A stretch of 64,000 nucleotides of DNA. Source: Paractinoplanes brasiliensis (GTDB lineage Bacteria > Actinomycetota > Actinomycetes > Mycobacteriales > Micromonosporaceae). The notes below the pieces were generated by a model that did not search any database, was not told where the DNA came from, and saw only the letters and a program-made list of their open reading frames with translations. Shown here piece by piece: positions 33,381 to 42,582 of this stretch; within the stretch, counting starts at the first letter, position 1, and each line of letters begins with the position of its first letter. The DNA lies in assembly GCF_004362215.1 (NCBI RefSeq), contig NZ_SNWR01000001.1:5252001-5316000 (forward strand). Reading direction: 5' to 3'. The position numbers and the translations under genes were made by a program.

Positions 33381-35113
33381 GCTGCTGCCTCCTGTGCTGT
33401 GAGCTGCGACAGGACAATTTCCCTGTACGTCGCGTTGGTGTCCATGAGTTCGGCGTGTGTGCCCGTGCCGGCGACCCGGCCGTCGTCGAGCACCACGATC
33501 CGGTCGGCGTCGCGGATCGTGCTCACCCGCTGGGCCACGATCACCACCGTGGCGTCGGCGATGTGGTCGGTGAGCGCGGCCCGCAGCGCGGCGTCGGTGG
33601 CGTAGTCGAGCGCCGAGAACGAGTCGTCGAACAGGTAGATCTCGGGTTTGTGCACGAGCACCCGGGCGATCGCGAGCCGCTGCCGCTGGCCGCCGGAGAC
33701 GTTGGTGCCACCCTGGGCGATCGGCGCGTCGAGGCCGCCCTCCATGCGCTCGACGAAGTCGCGGGCCTGGGCCACCTCGAGCGCCCGCCACAGCTCCTCG
33801 TCGGTGGCGTCGGGATTTCCGTACCGCAGGTTGGAAGCGACCGTGCCGGTGAACAGGTACGGCCGTTGCGGCACGAGCCCGACCAGCCGGGACAGCAGCG
33901 CCGGGTCGAGCTCCCGGACGTCGACGCCGTCGACCAGCACCTGGCCGCCGGTCGCGTCGAACAGCCGGGGGATCAGGTTGAGCAGCGTCGTCTTGCCGCT
34001 GCCGGTGCTGCCGATGATCGCGGTGACCTCGCGTGGCCGGGCGGTGAGGTCGATGCCGCACAGCACCGGAGACTCGGCCCCGGGGTAGTGGAAGTCGACG
34101 CCGCGCAGATCCAGCCGCCCGTGCTGCGTCACCGACGTCACCGCCCGTACGGGGGGAACCACGCTGGAATCGGTGCCCAGGACCTCCTCGATGCGCTCGG
34201 CGCAGACCTCGGCCCGCGGGATCATCACGAACATGAAGGTCGCCATCATGATCGACATGAGGATCTGCATGAGGTAGCTGAGGAACGCGGTGAGCGCGCC
34301 GATCTGCATCGCGCCGGAGTCGATGCGGTGGCCGCCGAACCAGAGCACCGCGACGCTCGACAGGTTCACGATCAGCATCACGCTCGGGAACATCAGCGCC
34401 ATCAGCTTGCCGACCCTGAGCGACACGTCGGTCAGCTCGTCGTTCGAGACCTCGTACCGCTGCTGCTCGCGCTCGTCGCGGACGAACGCGCGGATCACCC
34501 GGATGCCGGTGATCTGCTCGCGCATGACCTGGTTGACCCGGTCGATGCGCTTCTGCATCGAACGGAACAGCGGCCGCATCCGCGCGATGATCAGCGCGAC
34601 GGTGGTGACCAGGATCGGGATGATGACCAGCAGCAGGGCCGAGAGCGGCACGTCCTGCCGCAGGGCCAGCACGATGCCGCCGACGCACATGATCGGCGCC
34701 GAGACCATCAGCGTGAAGGTCATCAGGACGAGCATCTGGATCTGCTGGACGTCGTTGGTGGTGCGGGTGATCAACGAGGGCGCGCCGAACTGGCCGACCT
34801 CGCGGGCCGAGAAGTCCTGCACCTTCGAGAAGATCGACGCGCGGACGTCCCGGCCGACCGCCATGGCCGTACGGGCGCCGAAGTACACGGCGACGACCTG
34901 GGCGGCGATCTGGCCCACGGTGACGGCGAGCATCCAGCCGCCGATCCGCATCACGTAGCCGGTGTCGCCCTTGACCACGCCGTTGTCGATGATGTCGGCG
35001 TTCAGCGTCGGCAGATAGAGCGTGGCCAGGGTCTGCAGGAACTGGAAGAGCACGACGAGCGTGATGTCTCGCCGGTAGGGCCGTAAATGCCCTCGGAGCA
35101 GTTGGATGAGCAC
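33377..35113 (-). CDS. ABC exporter half-transporter, first subunit
   Basis: A 578-residue fused membrane-ATPase protein: six helices within residues 15-310, Walker A GSTGSGKTT, signature NVSGGQRQRLAIARV and IYLFDDSFSALD as Walker B. The usual catalytic Glu after Walker B is replaced by Asp (FDDS), the sign of a degenerate site in heterodimeric exporters; the partner has canonical DEATS. It overlaps the TetR gene by 1 bp and its partner by GTGA. The substrate is probably a drug or lipid. Confidence 0.93.
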   Translation of the reverse strand: MLIQLLRGHLRPYRRDITLVVLFQFLQTLATLYLPTLNADIIDNGVVKGDTGYVMRIGGWMLAVTVGQIAAQVVAVYFGARTAMAVGRDVRASIFSKVQDFSAREVGQFGAPSLITRTTNDVQQIQMLVLMTFTLMVSAPIMCVGGIVLALRQDVPLSALLLVIIPILVTTVALIIARMRPLFRSMQKRIDRVNQVMREQITGIRVIRAFVRDEREQQRYEVSNDELTDVSLRVGKLMALMFPSVMLIVNLSSVAVLWFGGHRIDSGAMQIGALTAFLSYLMQILMSIMMATFMFVMIPRAEVCAERIEEVLGTDSSVVPPVRAVTSVTQHGRLDLRGVDFHYPGAESPVLCGIDLTARPREVTAIIGSTGSGKTTLLNLIPRLFDATGGQVLVDGVDVRELDPALLSRLVGLVPQRPYLFTGTVASNLRYGNPDATDEELWRALEVAQARDFVERMEGGLDAPIAQGGTNVSGGQRQRLAIARVLVHKPEIYLFDDSFSALDYATDAALRAALTDHIADATVVIVAQRVSTIRDADRIVVLDDGRVAGTGTHAELMDTNATYREIVLSQLTAQEAAA

Positions 35114-35715
35114 TAAGGGGTCCCCCGTCGGATGAGCAGCCCGTCGAGCAGCAGGGACACCGTGTCCTCGCCGCTGAAGCCGTCCGGGTCGCCGAACGGC
35201 CCGTACGTGTTGGCGCCGCAGAAGAGCAGCAGCAGTGAGGCCACCGCCGCCGGTGGACGGCGCAGCTGAGCGCCGTCGGCCGCGATCACGTCGGTGAGCG
35301 CGGCGTGAAGCCGTTCCCGGTTGGTGGCCAGGCGCGCGGCCGTCTCGCCGTCCTTCCCCGCGATGATCAGCTTTCGGGCCGCCCCCATGAGTTGAGCGTT
35401 CCCGGCGAAACGGGCGTGCACGAGCTCGGTCGCCCGCACCAGCCGCTCGCGCAGCGGCAGGCCACGGTCGACCTGGTTGAGCGCGTCGATCGTCGGCTGC
35501 GGGTCGAGCGCCTTGATCACCGCGCAGACCACCAGCGCCGTCTTCGTCTCGAAGACCCCGAAGATCGTGCCCTCGGCCACGCCGGCGGCCTGGGCGATCT
35601 GCCGGGTGCTGAGGTCGACCCCGTGCTCGTGCAGCAGCGGGATGGTCGCGGCGACCAGGGCCTCGCGACGCTCCTCAGGGGCCAGCGCGGGCACCCGCCG
35701 TCGTCTGTTCTCCAC
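35113..35715 (-). CDS. TetR-family regulator of the ABC exporter
   Basis: A 200-residue regulator whose HTH (VDLSTRQIAQAAGVAEGTIF) lies at residues 30-60. GTG 35715 is chosen over the longer reading at 35745: the longer form would put coding sequence on a palindromic operator, and TAGAGT stands 8 nt before the GTG. It is the first gene of the tightly overlapping operon with both exporter subunits, so it probably represses the operon and is released by an exported compound. Confidence 0.9.
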   Translation of the reverse strand: MENRRRRVPALAPEERREALVAATIPLLHEHGVDLSTRQIAQAAGVAEGTIFGVFETKTALVVCAVIKALDPQPTIDALNQVDRGLPLRERLVRATELVHARFAGNAQLMGAARKLIIAGKDGETAARLATNRERLHAALTDVIAADGAQLRRPPAAVASLLLLFCGANTYGPFGDPDGFSGEDTVSLLLDGLLIRRGTP

Positions 35716-35730
35716 GTCCGCCCACTCTAA

Positions 35731-35748
35731 TGAGCGAGCACTCACTCA
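35731..35748. promoter_or_regulatory. TetR autoregulatory operator
   Basis: TGAGCGAGCACTCACTCA is an 18-bp inverted repeat with one mismatch (8-bp arms, 2-bp centre). It lies next to the TAGAGT -10 box of the TetR-exporter operon, in the place and form usual for TetR self-repression. Confidence 0.75.
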
Positions 35749-35841
35749 GCCACTGATATTTGTCATGGGTCGTGACGCGGGCCGGTTTCGCTCAGGTTGC
35801 CGGCCGCCGGGTCGATCGAGGCGCCCGTGCGGAGAGTCGAG

Positions 35842-38052
35842 ATGGATGGTCACACGGCCGAGTACTGGGCGCGTCAGCTGCGCATCGGTGCCGGCATCGC
35901 GGCCGTGGTCACCGCGATCGGGGGCGTCCGGATCGCTCTGGGCTGGGCGCCGCCGGACCGGTGGTGGCTGATCCCGGTGGTGCTGGTCGTGCTGGCCCAG
36001 GCCGCCATGATCGGGTTGCCCTGGGCCCGGCTGGTGCGCGACCGGCGCACCACGCGCCGGCTGCGGGCCTGGTGGTTCGGCGAGGTGCCGGTGATGCTGC
36101 TGTTCGGCTGGGTCGACCCGGACGGCTGGATGCTCTACGTCCCGGCCGCGGTGCTGCTGCTGATCACGGCGGCCGCGCTCTGGTCGCCCCGGTTCGTCAT
36201 CGGCCTCGGCGTGCTGTCGGTCGGCGGCTACGCCGTCCTGCTGCCGGTGCGGGCCGGCACCGACCTCGGCACCACGTTCGTGCTGGTCGCGATGATGACC
36301 TGCGTGGTCGGCCTGACCGCGATCCACGCGCAGAGCCGCCGGTGGCTCGACGACCGCCGCCAGGCGACCGAGCACCGCGCCGAGACCATGCTGGCAGCCT
36401 CGGCCGACGCGGTGATCGCCATCGGGCCGGACACCACGATCCGGTACGCCAACGCGTCGGTGAGCCGCCTGCTCGGCTTCCGGCCCGGCTCGCTGATCGG
36501 CCGCCGGCTCAACGAGCTGCTGCCCGACGACCGCCACATCCTTGCCGACACGTTCCTGGACGACCTGGTCGCGCTGCCGACCGGGCAGAGCCGGCGGGCC
36601 GAGTCGCAGCTGCGCAACGCGGCCGGCGAGTGGGTCTACCTGGACGTGCTCGCCACCAACTGGATGGACGACCAGGACATCGAGGCCGTGGTGGTGAGCC
36701 TGCGCGACATCGGCGCCCGGCGCGCCCTCGAGGACAAACTGCACCGGCAGGCGTACACGGACTCGCTGACCGGCATGCCCAACCGCGCGCTGTTCCGGCG
36801 GCGGCTGGAGGAAGCCGTGTCCGCCGGCGGCGCCGAACCGGTCACCGTGCTGCTGCTCGACCTCGACGACTTCAAGCTGGTCAACGACAACCTCGGGCAC
36901 AGCGCGGGCGACGAGCTGCTGTCGACGATCGCCGGGCGGCTGCGCCGGCACGTACGCCCCTCCGACGTGCTGGCCCGCCTCGGCGGCGACGAGTTCGCGA
37001 TCCTCATGCACGACCTCGAGCCCGGGGACGCCGCCGCGCTGGCCGAGCGGCTGGTCCGCACCATCCGCGAGCCGATCCGCCTGGCCAGCCGCGACGTCAC
37101 CTGTTCGCTGAGCATCGGCATCGCCACCTCGGCCGGACACGGCGAGGAGACTGTCGACGCCGACCACTTGCTGGGCTACGCCGACCTCGCGATGTACGCG
37201 GCCAAGCGGGCCGGCCGCAACGGCTACGCGGTCTTCGACCCGACCATGACGATCTCGGTGCTCGAGGAGGCCCAGCTGCGCAGCGACCTCGAGCAGGCGC
37301 TCGAGCACGACCAGTTCCGGGTGCTCTACCAGCCGGTGGTCGACATGCAGACGCAGTGTGTGACCTCGGTCGAGGCGCTGGTGCGCTGGCAGCACCCGAA
37401 GGACGGCCTGCTCGGGCCGTACCACTTCATCGCCGCGGCCGAGGCCAACGGCCTGATCGTCCCGCTGGGCCGCTGGGTGCTGCGCGAGGCCTGCGCCCAG
37501 CTCGCCCGCTGGCGCGCGGAGTCACCGGCCGCCGCCGGCCTCAAGGTCAACGTCAACCTGTCGGCCCGTCAGTTCCAGTACGCCGGCCTGGTCTCCGACG
37601 TCGCCGAGGCGCTGGCCGACGCCGGCATCGACGCCGCCTCGCTGACCCTCGAGATCACCGAGTCGATGCTGATGGAGGACATCGACACCGCCAAGAGCAC
37701 CCTGCACGCGCTGCGCGCCCTGGGCGTACGCCTGGCCATCGACGACTTCGGCACCGGGTACTCGTCGCTCAGCTACCTCAAGCAGCTCCCGGTCGACGTC
37801 ATCAAAATCGACAAGACCTTCGTCGACGACGTGCACATCGACGCCGACGACGTAGCCCTGGTGGACGCGGTGGCCGGCCTCGGGCAGGCGCTCAAGATGC
37901 AGACCGTGGCCGAGGGCATCGAGACCGACGAGCAGTGGACCACGCTGCGCACCATCGGCATCGACCACGGCCAGGGCTACCTGTTCGGCCGTCCCGCCGC
38001 GCCGGACGAGATCAACGAGCTGCTGACCAGGGTGAGCGCCATCTCCGCGTGA
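35842..38052 (+). CDS. Membrane GGDEF-EAL protein (c-di-GMP synthesis and breakdown)
   Basis: A 736-residue protein: five or six membrane helices (residues 12-165), a PAS domain (about 190-300), a GGDEF domain with intact GGDEF near residue 380 and an intact RxxD inhibitory site (RPSD, five residues before GGDEF), then an EAL domain with SVEALVRWQHP near 511, NVNLSARQF, LEITES and DDFGTGYSS. Both active sites look complete, so it could make and degrade c-di-GMP, switched by PAS/membrane input. ATG 35842 follows GGAGAG. It lies 4.5 kb from a c-di-GMP riboswitch-controlled gene. Confidence 0.94.
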   Translation: MDGHTAEYWARQLRIGAGIAAVVTAIGGVRIALGWAPPDRWWLIPVVLVVLAQAAMIGLPWARLVRDRRTTRRLRAWWFGEVPVMLLFGWVDPDGWMLYVPAAVLLLITAAALWSPRFVIGLGVLSVGGYAVLLPVRAGTDLGTTFVLVAMMTCVVGLTAIHAQSRRWLDDRRQATEHRAETMLAASADAVIAIGPDTTIRYANASVSRLLGFRPGSLIGRRLNELLPDDRHILADTFLDDLVALPTGQSRRAESQLRNAAGEWVYLDVLATNWMDDQDIEAVVVSLRDIGARRALEDKLHRQAYTDSLTGMPNRALFRRRLEEAVSAGGAEPVTVLLLDLDDFKLVNDNLGHSAGDELLSTIAGRLRRHVRPSDVLARLGGDEFAILMHDLEPGDAAALAERLVRTIREPIRLASRDVTCSLSIGIATSAGHGEETVDADHLLGYADLAMYAAKRAGRNGYAVFDPTMTISVLEEAQLRSDLEQALEHDQFRVLYQPVVDMQTQCVTSVEALVRWQHPKDGLLGPYHFIAAAEANGLIVPLGRWVLREACAQLARWRAESPAAAGLKVNVNLSARQFQYAGLVSDVAEALADAGIDAASLTLEITESMLMEDIDTAKSTLHALRALGVRLAIDDFGTGYSSLSYLKQLPVDVIKIDKTFVDDVHIDADDVALVDAVAGLGQALKMQTVAEGIETDEQWTTLRTIGIDHGQGYLFGRPAAPDEINELLTRVSAISA

Positions 38053-38109
38053 GGCTGAACCACCGGCCCCCACCCAGCGTGTACCTGGTGGCAGGTGTGT
38101 AATCCAGCG

Positions 38110-39780
38110 GTGAGGATGCTTCCAGTGTCGGTCAGCAAGCACGTACGCCGGATCGGCGGCGCGGTGGTCACCACCTTCGCCGCCGTCCTCGTCTTTCTCG
38201 CCCTGGTGATGCCCGACCAGATCACCCGTCTCCCACCCGGCAACTTCTGGGGCACAGCCCTGGTCCGGGTGCCGATCGAGGGCCTGCTCGTGGCGGCGCT
38301 GCTGCTCGCGCTGCCGGCCCGGGCCCGCCGCATCACCGCGACCGTGCTGGGTGTCGTCCTCGGCGTGCTGACCGTTCTGAAGATCATCGACATCGCGTTC
38401 TTCGCCGTGCTGGCCCGCGCGTTCGATCCGGTGCTCGACTGGGCGCTGTTCAAGGACGGCTTCAACTTCCTGGTCGACTCGGTCGGCCGGGGTGGCGCGA
38501 TCGGCGTGGCCGTGGCCGGTGTCCTGCTGGCCGTGGCGACGATGGCCGCGATGTTCTTCTCCGTACGGCGTCTCAGCCGTCTGCTGCCCGCCCACCCTCG
38601 CCTGGTCCGGGGCGGTGTGGTCACCCTGTCGGCGGCCTGGGTCACCCTCGCCGTGATGGGCTTCCAGCTCGTCGGCGGCATCCCGGTGGCCAGCCAGGCC
38701 GCGGCCGACCTGGCCCGCGACACGGTGCTGGCGGTGCCGCAGGACATCCAGGACCGCAAGGACTTCGCCCGCGAGGTGCAGGACGACGCGTTCCGCGACC
38801 TGCCGCAGGGCCAGTTGCTCAGCGCGCTGCGCGGCAAGGACGTGATCATCGGGTTCGTCGAGAGCTACGGCCGCGACGCCGTCGAGAACCCCGCCTTCAA
38901 CCAGCCCGTCGTCGAGAAGCTGCGCTCCGGGCAGCAGGCGCTCGAGGCCAAGGGCTTCCACGGGCGCAGCGGCTATCTGACCTCGCCCACGTTCGGCGGC
39001 GGCAGCTGGCTCGCCCACTCGACGTTCCTGTCCGGCCTCTGGATCGACAACGAGAACCGTTACCGCAGCCTGGTCTCCACCGATCGGCTCACGCTGACCT
39101 CCGCCTTCGGAAAGGCCGGATTCCGTACGGTCGGGTTCGAGCCCGGCGTGACGTTCGCCTGGCCCGAGGGGCAGTTCTACGGCTACCAGCAGATCTACGA
39201 CTCGCACACGCTCGGCTACCAAGGCCCGGCGCTGAGCTGGTCGACGATGCCCGACCAGTACGTGATGAAGAAGGTGCACGACTACGAGTTCGGCAAGGCC
39301 GGCCGCCCGCGGCTGCTGGCCGAGGTCACGCTGACCTCAAGCCACACGCCGTGGACGCCGGTGCCGCAGATGCTGCCGTGGGACGAGATCGGTGACGGCT
39401 CGGTCTACGGTCCCACCGCGGCGGCCGCCGAGAGCCCGCAGAAGCTCTTCGCCGACGGCAAGAAGGTCAAGCGGGCGTACGCCGGGTCGGTCGCCTACTC
39501 GATCGACACCCTCCTGTCGTACGTGCAGGAGTACGGCGACGACAACCTGGTGCTCGTCCTGCTCGGCGACCACCAGCCCGCCTCGGTGGTGGTCGGCACC
39601 AACTCCACCAAGGACGTGCCGATCTCGATCGTCGCCAAGGACCCGAAGGTGCTCGACCGCATCGCCCCGTGGGGATGGACCGACGGGCTCACCCCGGCGC
39701 CCGACGCGCCACTGTGGCCGATGAACGAGTTCCGCGACAAGTTCCTCACCGCCTACAGCCCGCAGGGGGAACCGCACTGA
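38110..39780 (+). CDS. Membrane sulfatase-fold enzyme (LTA-synthase/phosphoglycerol-transferase-like)
   Basis: About 556 residues. Five membrane helices occupy the first 210 residues; the extracytoplasmic domain belongs to the alkaline phosphatase/sulfatase superfamily, with IIGFVESYGRDAVENP as the metal-binding start, GGGSWLAHSTFLSGLW around the Ser/Thr nucleophile and LVLLGDHQPA as the late metal-binding DH motif. The architecture matches lipoteichoic-acid synthase or phosphoglycerol transferases that modify surface glycopolymers. GTG 38110 lies 6 nt after TGTAAT; ATG 38116 is equally possible. Confidence 0.85.
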   Translation: MRMLPVSVSKHVRRIGGAVVTTFAAVLVFLALVMPDQITRLPPGNFWGTALVRVPIEGLLVAALLLALPARARRITATVLGVVLGVLTVLKIIDIAFFAVLARAFDPVLDWALFKDGFNFLVDSVGRGGAIGVAVAGVLLAVATMAAMFFSVRRLSRLLPAHPRLVRGGVVTLSAAWVTLAVMGFQLVGGIPVASQAAADLARDTVLAVPQDIQDRKDFAREVQDDAFRDLPQGQLLSALRGKDVIIGFVESYGRDAVENPAFNQPVVEKLRSGQQALEAKGFHGRSGYLTSPTFGGGSWLAHSTFLSGLWIDNENRYRSLVSTDRLTLTSAFGKAGFRTVGFEPGVTFAWPEGQFYGYQQIYDSHTLGYQGPALSWSTMPDQYVMKKVHDYEFGKAGRPRLLAEVTLTSSHTPWTPVPQMLPWDEIGDGSVYGPTAAAAESPQKLFADGKKVKRAYAGSVAYSIDTLLSYVQEYGDDNLVLVLLGDHQPASVVVGTNSTKDVPISIVAKDPKVLDRIAPWGWTDGLTPAPDAPLWPMNEFRDKFLTAYSPQGEPH

Positions 39781-39939
39781 CCGTGCACCGACCGCGCCGA
39801 CGGCTGCGCTGACGGCTGCACTGACGGCAAATCGACACAGATCTACTCGCGCGTAACTGACGTTCCGTAACCATCATCCGCTTAGATACGCCTCGGAGGC
39901 CGCGAGGGGGCGGCCCTCGAGGTTGAGCGGGGAAGTGAA

Positions 39940-40776
39940 GTGGAAGAGCCGAAGCGACCGTCCCGAGCGGACAGTCTGAGGCTGACGCGCATGCCGGACG
40001 TACGACTGCGGGAAGCGGCGACGCTGTCGCCCGCGGTGCCGCCGCCACCGCCGTCACCGCCGTCATCGAGACCGCGAAAGTCGCGTAAGCGCTGGTGGGC
40101 GGCGAGTGGACTGGTGGCGGCGCTGCTCCTGGCGGGCGGGCTGTACGTGGCCTACCGGGCAACGACGGAGAAGGCGCTGCCGGCGGCGAACCTGCCGTCG
40201 CTGGCCGTCCCGGTCGTGCCGACCGTGCCGGCGGCCACGCCGGGGGCGACGGCGGCCGCGACCCAGCCGGTGGCGCAACCGTCGGCCGCCGTCAGCGAAG
40301 CGCTCGCGGGGCCGGTCACCAAAGTGCCCAGCTCGTCACCGACGGTGACTAAGGCGGCCGCGCCGAAAGTCACCGGCAAGGCGAACCCGGGCGGGGCCAA
40401 CCTCGCGCTGAGCGGGGTCGTCGCGGCCAGCAGCACCGAGGGCGGCCCGTTCACGGCGGACCAGGCCGTCGACGGCGACCCGTCGACACGCTGGTCCAGC
40501 GGTTTCGCCGAGCCGCAGTGGCTGCGGGTCGACCTGCGCGAGCGCCGGCAGCTGACCGAGGTCACGCTGGTCTGGGAGCACTCGCACGCGACCGCCTATC
40601 GCGTCGACGTCTCGCTCGACGGCCGGACCTGGCGGCGGATCTTCTCGACCACCGCGGGGCAGGGCGGCACGGTCACGGTCGCCGCGGGCGGGGCGGTGGC
40701 GCGTTTCGTGCGCATGTACGGCACCAAGCGGTCCACCCAGTACGGCTTCTCGCTGTTCGAGTTCCAGGTGAAATAG
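39940..40776 (+). CDS. Membrane-anchored discoidin (F5/8 type C) domain protein
   Basis: A 278-residue protein with a Pro-rich cytoplasmic N-terminus, one membrane helix (about residues 52-70), an Ala/Pro/Thr-rich linker and a C-terminal discoidin domain (about 150-278: NLALSGVVAASSTEGGPFTA, DGDPSTRWSS, WLRVDLRE, YGFSLFEFQVK). Discoidin domains bind carbohydrates, so it probably displays a glycan-binding head on the cell surface. Start GTG 39940; the upstream leader contains an imperfect GC hairpin and a GTAAC repeat. It follows the sulfatase-fold enzyme and may act in the same envelope process. Confidence 0.82.
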   Translation: MEEPKRPSRADSLRLTRMPDVRLREAATLSPAVPPPPPSPPSSRPRKSRKRWWAASGLVAALLLAGGLYVAYRATTEKALPAANLPSLAVPVVPTVPAATPGATAAATQPVAQPSAAVSEALAGPVTKVPSSSPTVTKAAAPKVTGKANPGGANLALSGVVAASSTEGGPFTADQAVDGDPSTRWSSGFAEPQWLRVDLRERRQLTEVTLVWEHSHATAYRVDVSLDGRTWRRIFSTTAGQGGTVTVAAGGAVARFVRMYGTKRSTQYGFSLFEFQVK

Positions 40777-40782
40777 CCGGTA

Positions 40783-40821
40783 CGGGGCGCTCCCCGCAGG
40801 GAGCCTGCGGGGAGCGCCCCG
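40783..40821. terminator. Strong bidirectional terminator hairpin
   Basis: An 18-bp perfect stem (CGGGGCGCTCCCCGCAGG) with a GAG loop lies between the convergent discoidin gene and the secreted-protein gene. Confidence 0.88.
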
Positions 40822-40836
40822 ACGATCGACCGGGAC

Positions 40837-41928
40837 CTAGTCGATCGTCGGAGGAAGGTTCTGGGCCGCCTTCAGCGCCGCGGCAGCACTGGAGTACGGG
40901 TTGTGGGTGTAACTCCGGTCGAGTGGGCCCGGCACCTTGAAGTACGAGGCAACCAGCTTCGCCGGATCACTTGCGATCTCGCCCCGGGCCACCGCGTCGT
41001 TGCCGTCGTCCCATCCCCACGGCGCGTTGGCCGAGTTGACGCCGCAGCTCCAGGTGCCCTGCCCGCAGCCGCCCGAGGTGTCGCCGGCGAACGTGCCCAG
41101 GTTGGCGAAGAGGCTGGTGTTGGTGCGCTGCGCCCACAGGCCGCCGCTCGCGAAGAGGTCGATCAGCTCGTACCGCACGTCACGGTCGTCCGGGCTGCTG
41201 GGCGCCTCCGACGTGCCGGCCGTGGGGTAATAGACGACGCCGTCGCCGTCGATGTCGTACTGCGGCCACGCCTTGAGCCCGTGCCCGCCGCGTTCCTGCG
41301 CGGTCACCGGGTGCTGGAACGAGTCGTGCGGCGAGGCCTTGAGCTGCAGCGTGCCGTCGATCGTCTCGCTGCCGTTGGTCCAGTCGCTGCCGGCCGGGAC
41401 GTAGGAGTAGAAGTCGGTGTGCGCCACGGTGACGGCGGCCTTGAGAACCCCGTACGGGGAATCGTCTTTCTGCACGATCGTGAGCACACCTTCGCCGTCG
41501 TTCTCGTGCTCGGTCTCGAAGAACGGGTGGTCGATCCAGTCGCGGGGGTGGAAGAAGAAGTACGTCAGGTAGTAGTGCGTTCCGGTCTCGAGCACCGAGT
41601 AGTAGACGGCCGCCGAGGTGTTCGACCCGGCGTTGTCCCAGTTGTCCCGTCCGTTCAGGTTGCCGTCGAAGTCATAGCGGGTGATGAAGTCGCTCTTGCC
41701 GCCCAGCGCGTGGGCGCCGGTGACGTCGACGTCCTGGTAGTGGATCGGCGCCCAGCGCAGCGCGAGCTCGGCCCGGCTGGGCGCGGCCTGCGCGCGTTCG
41801 GCCGCGTGTGCTGCGTTTGCCGCGCTTGCTGTCCCGGCCTGCGCCGTCGCCGGGTTCACCATTGCCGTGGAAGCCGCCACCATGAGCGCGCCGGCCAGGC
41901 CGTACGCGGTCCTGCGAACCATCCCCAT
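40837..41928 (-). CDS. Secreted protein of unknown function
   Basis: A 363-residue protein with a signal peptide (cleavage near NPATAQA, residue 30). The mature part is aromatic and acid rich, with LRWAPIHYQDVD, YYLTYFFFHPRDW, FFETEHENDGEGVLT and APWGWDDGNDAVARG segments. The HPRDW plus EHENDGE pattern resembles extracellular proteins of the Vps62/DUF946-like kind that bind metal or membranes. The link is tentative. Two cysteines (GGCGQGTWSCG) may form a disulfide. RBS AGGAGGG precedes ATG 41928. Confidence 0.75.
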   Translation of the reverse strand: MGMVRRTAYGLAGALMVAASTAMVNPATAQAGTASAANAAHAAERAQAAPSRAELALRWAPIHYQDVDVTGAHALGGKSDFITRYDFDGNLNGRDNWDNAGSNTSAAVYYSVLETGTHYYLTYFFFHPRDWIDHPFFETEHENDGEGVLTIVQKDDSPYGVLKAAVTVAHTDFYSYVPAGSDWTNGSETIDGTLQLKASPHDSFQHPVTAQERGGHGLKAWPQYDIDGDGVVYYPTAGTSEAPSSPDDRDVRYELIDLFASGGLWAQRTNTSLFANLGTFAGDTSGGCGQGTWSCGVNSANAPWGWDDGNDAVARGEIASDPAKLVASYFKVPGPLDRSYTHNPYSSAAAALKAAQNLPPTID

Positions 41929-42016
41929 GAGCCCTCCTCGTCGAGCATCGATGATCGTAAATCTAAGCGGGACGGGTGGACATGGGGAGACCGGAAAATG
42001 GCGAGCCGGCGGCGGT

Positions 42017-42022
42017 TACGCT
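42017..42022 (+). promoter_or_regulatory. -10 box TACGCT of a leaderless gene
   Basis: TACGCT ends 6 nt before GTG 42029 of the acetyltransferase; no Shine-Dalgarno is present. Confidence 0.55.
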
Positions 42023-42028
42023 GTGCCG

Positions 42029-42580
42029 GTGTTCAAGGTCGATCTGGGTCAGGGCGCCGAGCTCCGTCAGCTGAATCCGTGGCAGGCCGAGGAGTTCCTG
42101 GCCCACATCGAACGGGCGCGGGCCATGGTCGACCCGTGGATCCCGTGGGCCAGCCGCAGCACCGACCTCGAATCGGCGCGCAAAACCCTGCAGAAGTACG
42201 CCGACCTGGAGTCCCGGGGCGAGGGCCGGATCCTCGGCATCTGGCTCGACGGCGCACTGGTCGGCGGCGTCATGATGTTCGGCTTCGACGACGTCTCCGG
42301 CGTGTGCGAGATCGGCTGCTGGCTCGAACCCGCGGGCACCGGCCGCGGCCTGATCACCAAGTCGTCCGCGCTGCTCATCGAGTGGCTGATCCGTGACCGC
42401 GGGGTCTACCGCGTCGAGTGGCACTGCCGCAGCGACAACGTGGCCAGCTCGAACGTGGCCCGCCGCCTGGGTCTCAAACACGAGGCCACCCTGCGCGGCA
42501 ACTTCGTGTGGAAGGGCGTCCGCCACGACACCGAGATCTGGGCCGTCCTCGCCCCCGACTGGCAAGGCGTCGAGGCCTGA
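42029..42580 (+). CDS. GNAT acetyltransferase (RimJ/RimL-like)
   Basis: A 183-residue N-acetyltransferase. The N-terminus LRQLNPWQAEEFLAHIERAR, the GCWLEPAGTGRGLITKSSAL acetyl-CoA loop and NVASSNVARRLGLKHEATLR are typical of the ribosomal-protein-Ser/Ala acetyltransferase-like group that also modifies amino acids or antibiotics. GTG 42029 is supported by the leaderless TACGCT box; an earlier ATG in frame is less likely. The cobinamide amidohydrolase gene follows after 2 bp and is probably co-transcribed. Confidence 0.9.
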   Translation: MFKVDLGQGAELRQLNPWQAEEFLAHIERARAMVDPWIPWASRSTDLESARKTLQKYADLESRGEGRILGIWLDGALVGGVMMFGFDDVSGVCEIGCWLEPAGTGRGLITKSSALLIEWLIRDRGVYRVEWHCRSDNVASSNVARRLGLKHEATLRGNFVWKGVRHDTEIWAVLAPDWQGVEA

Positions 42581-42582
42581 CC

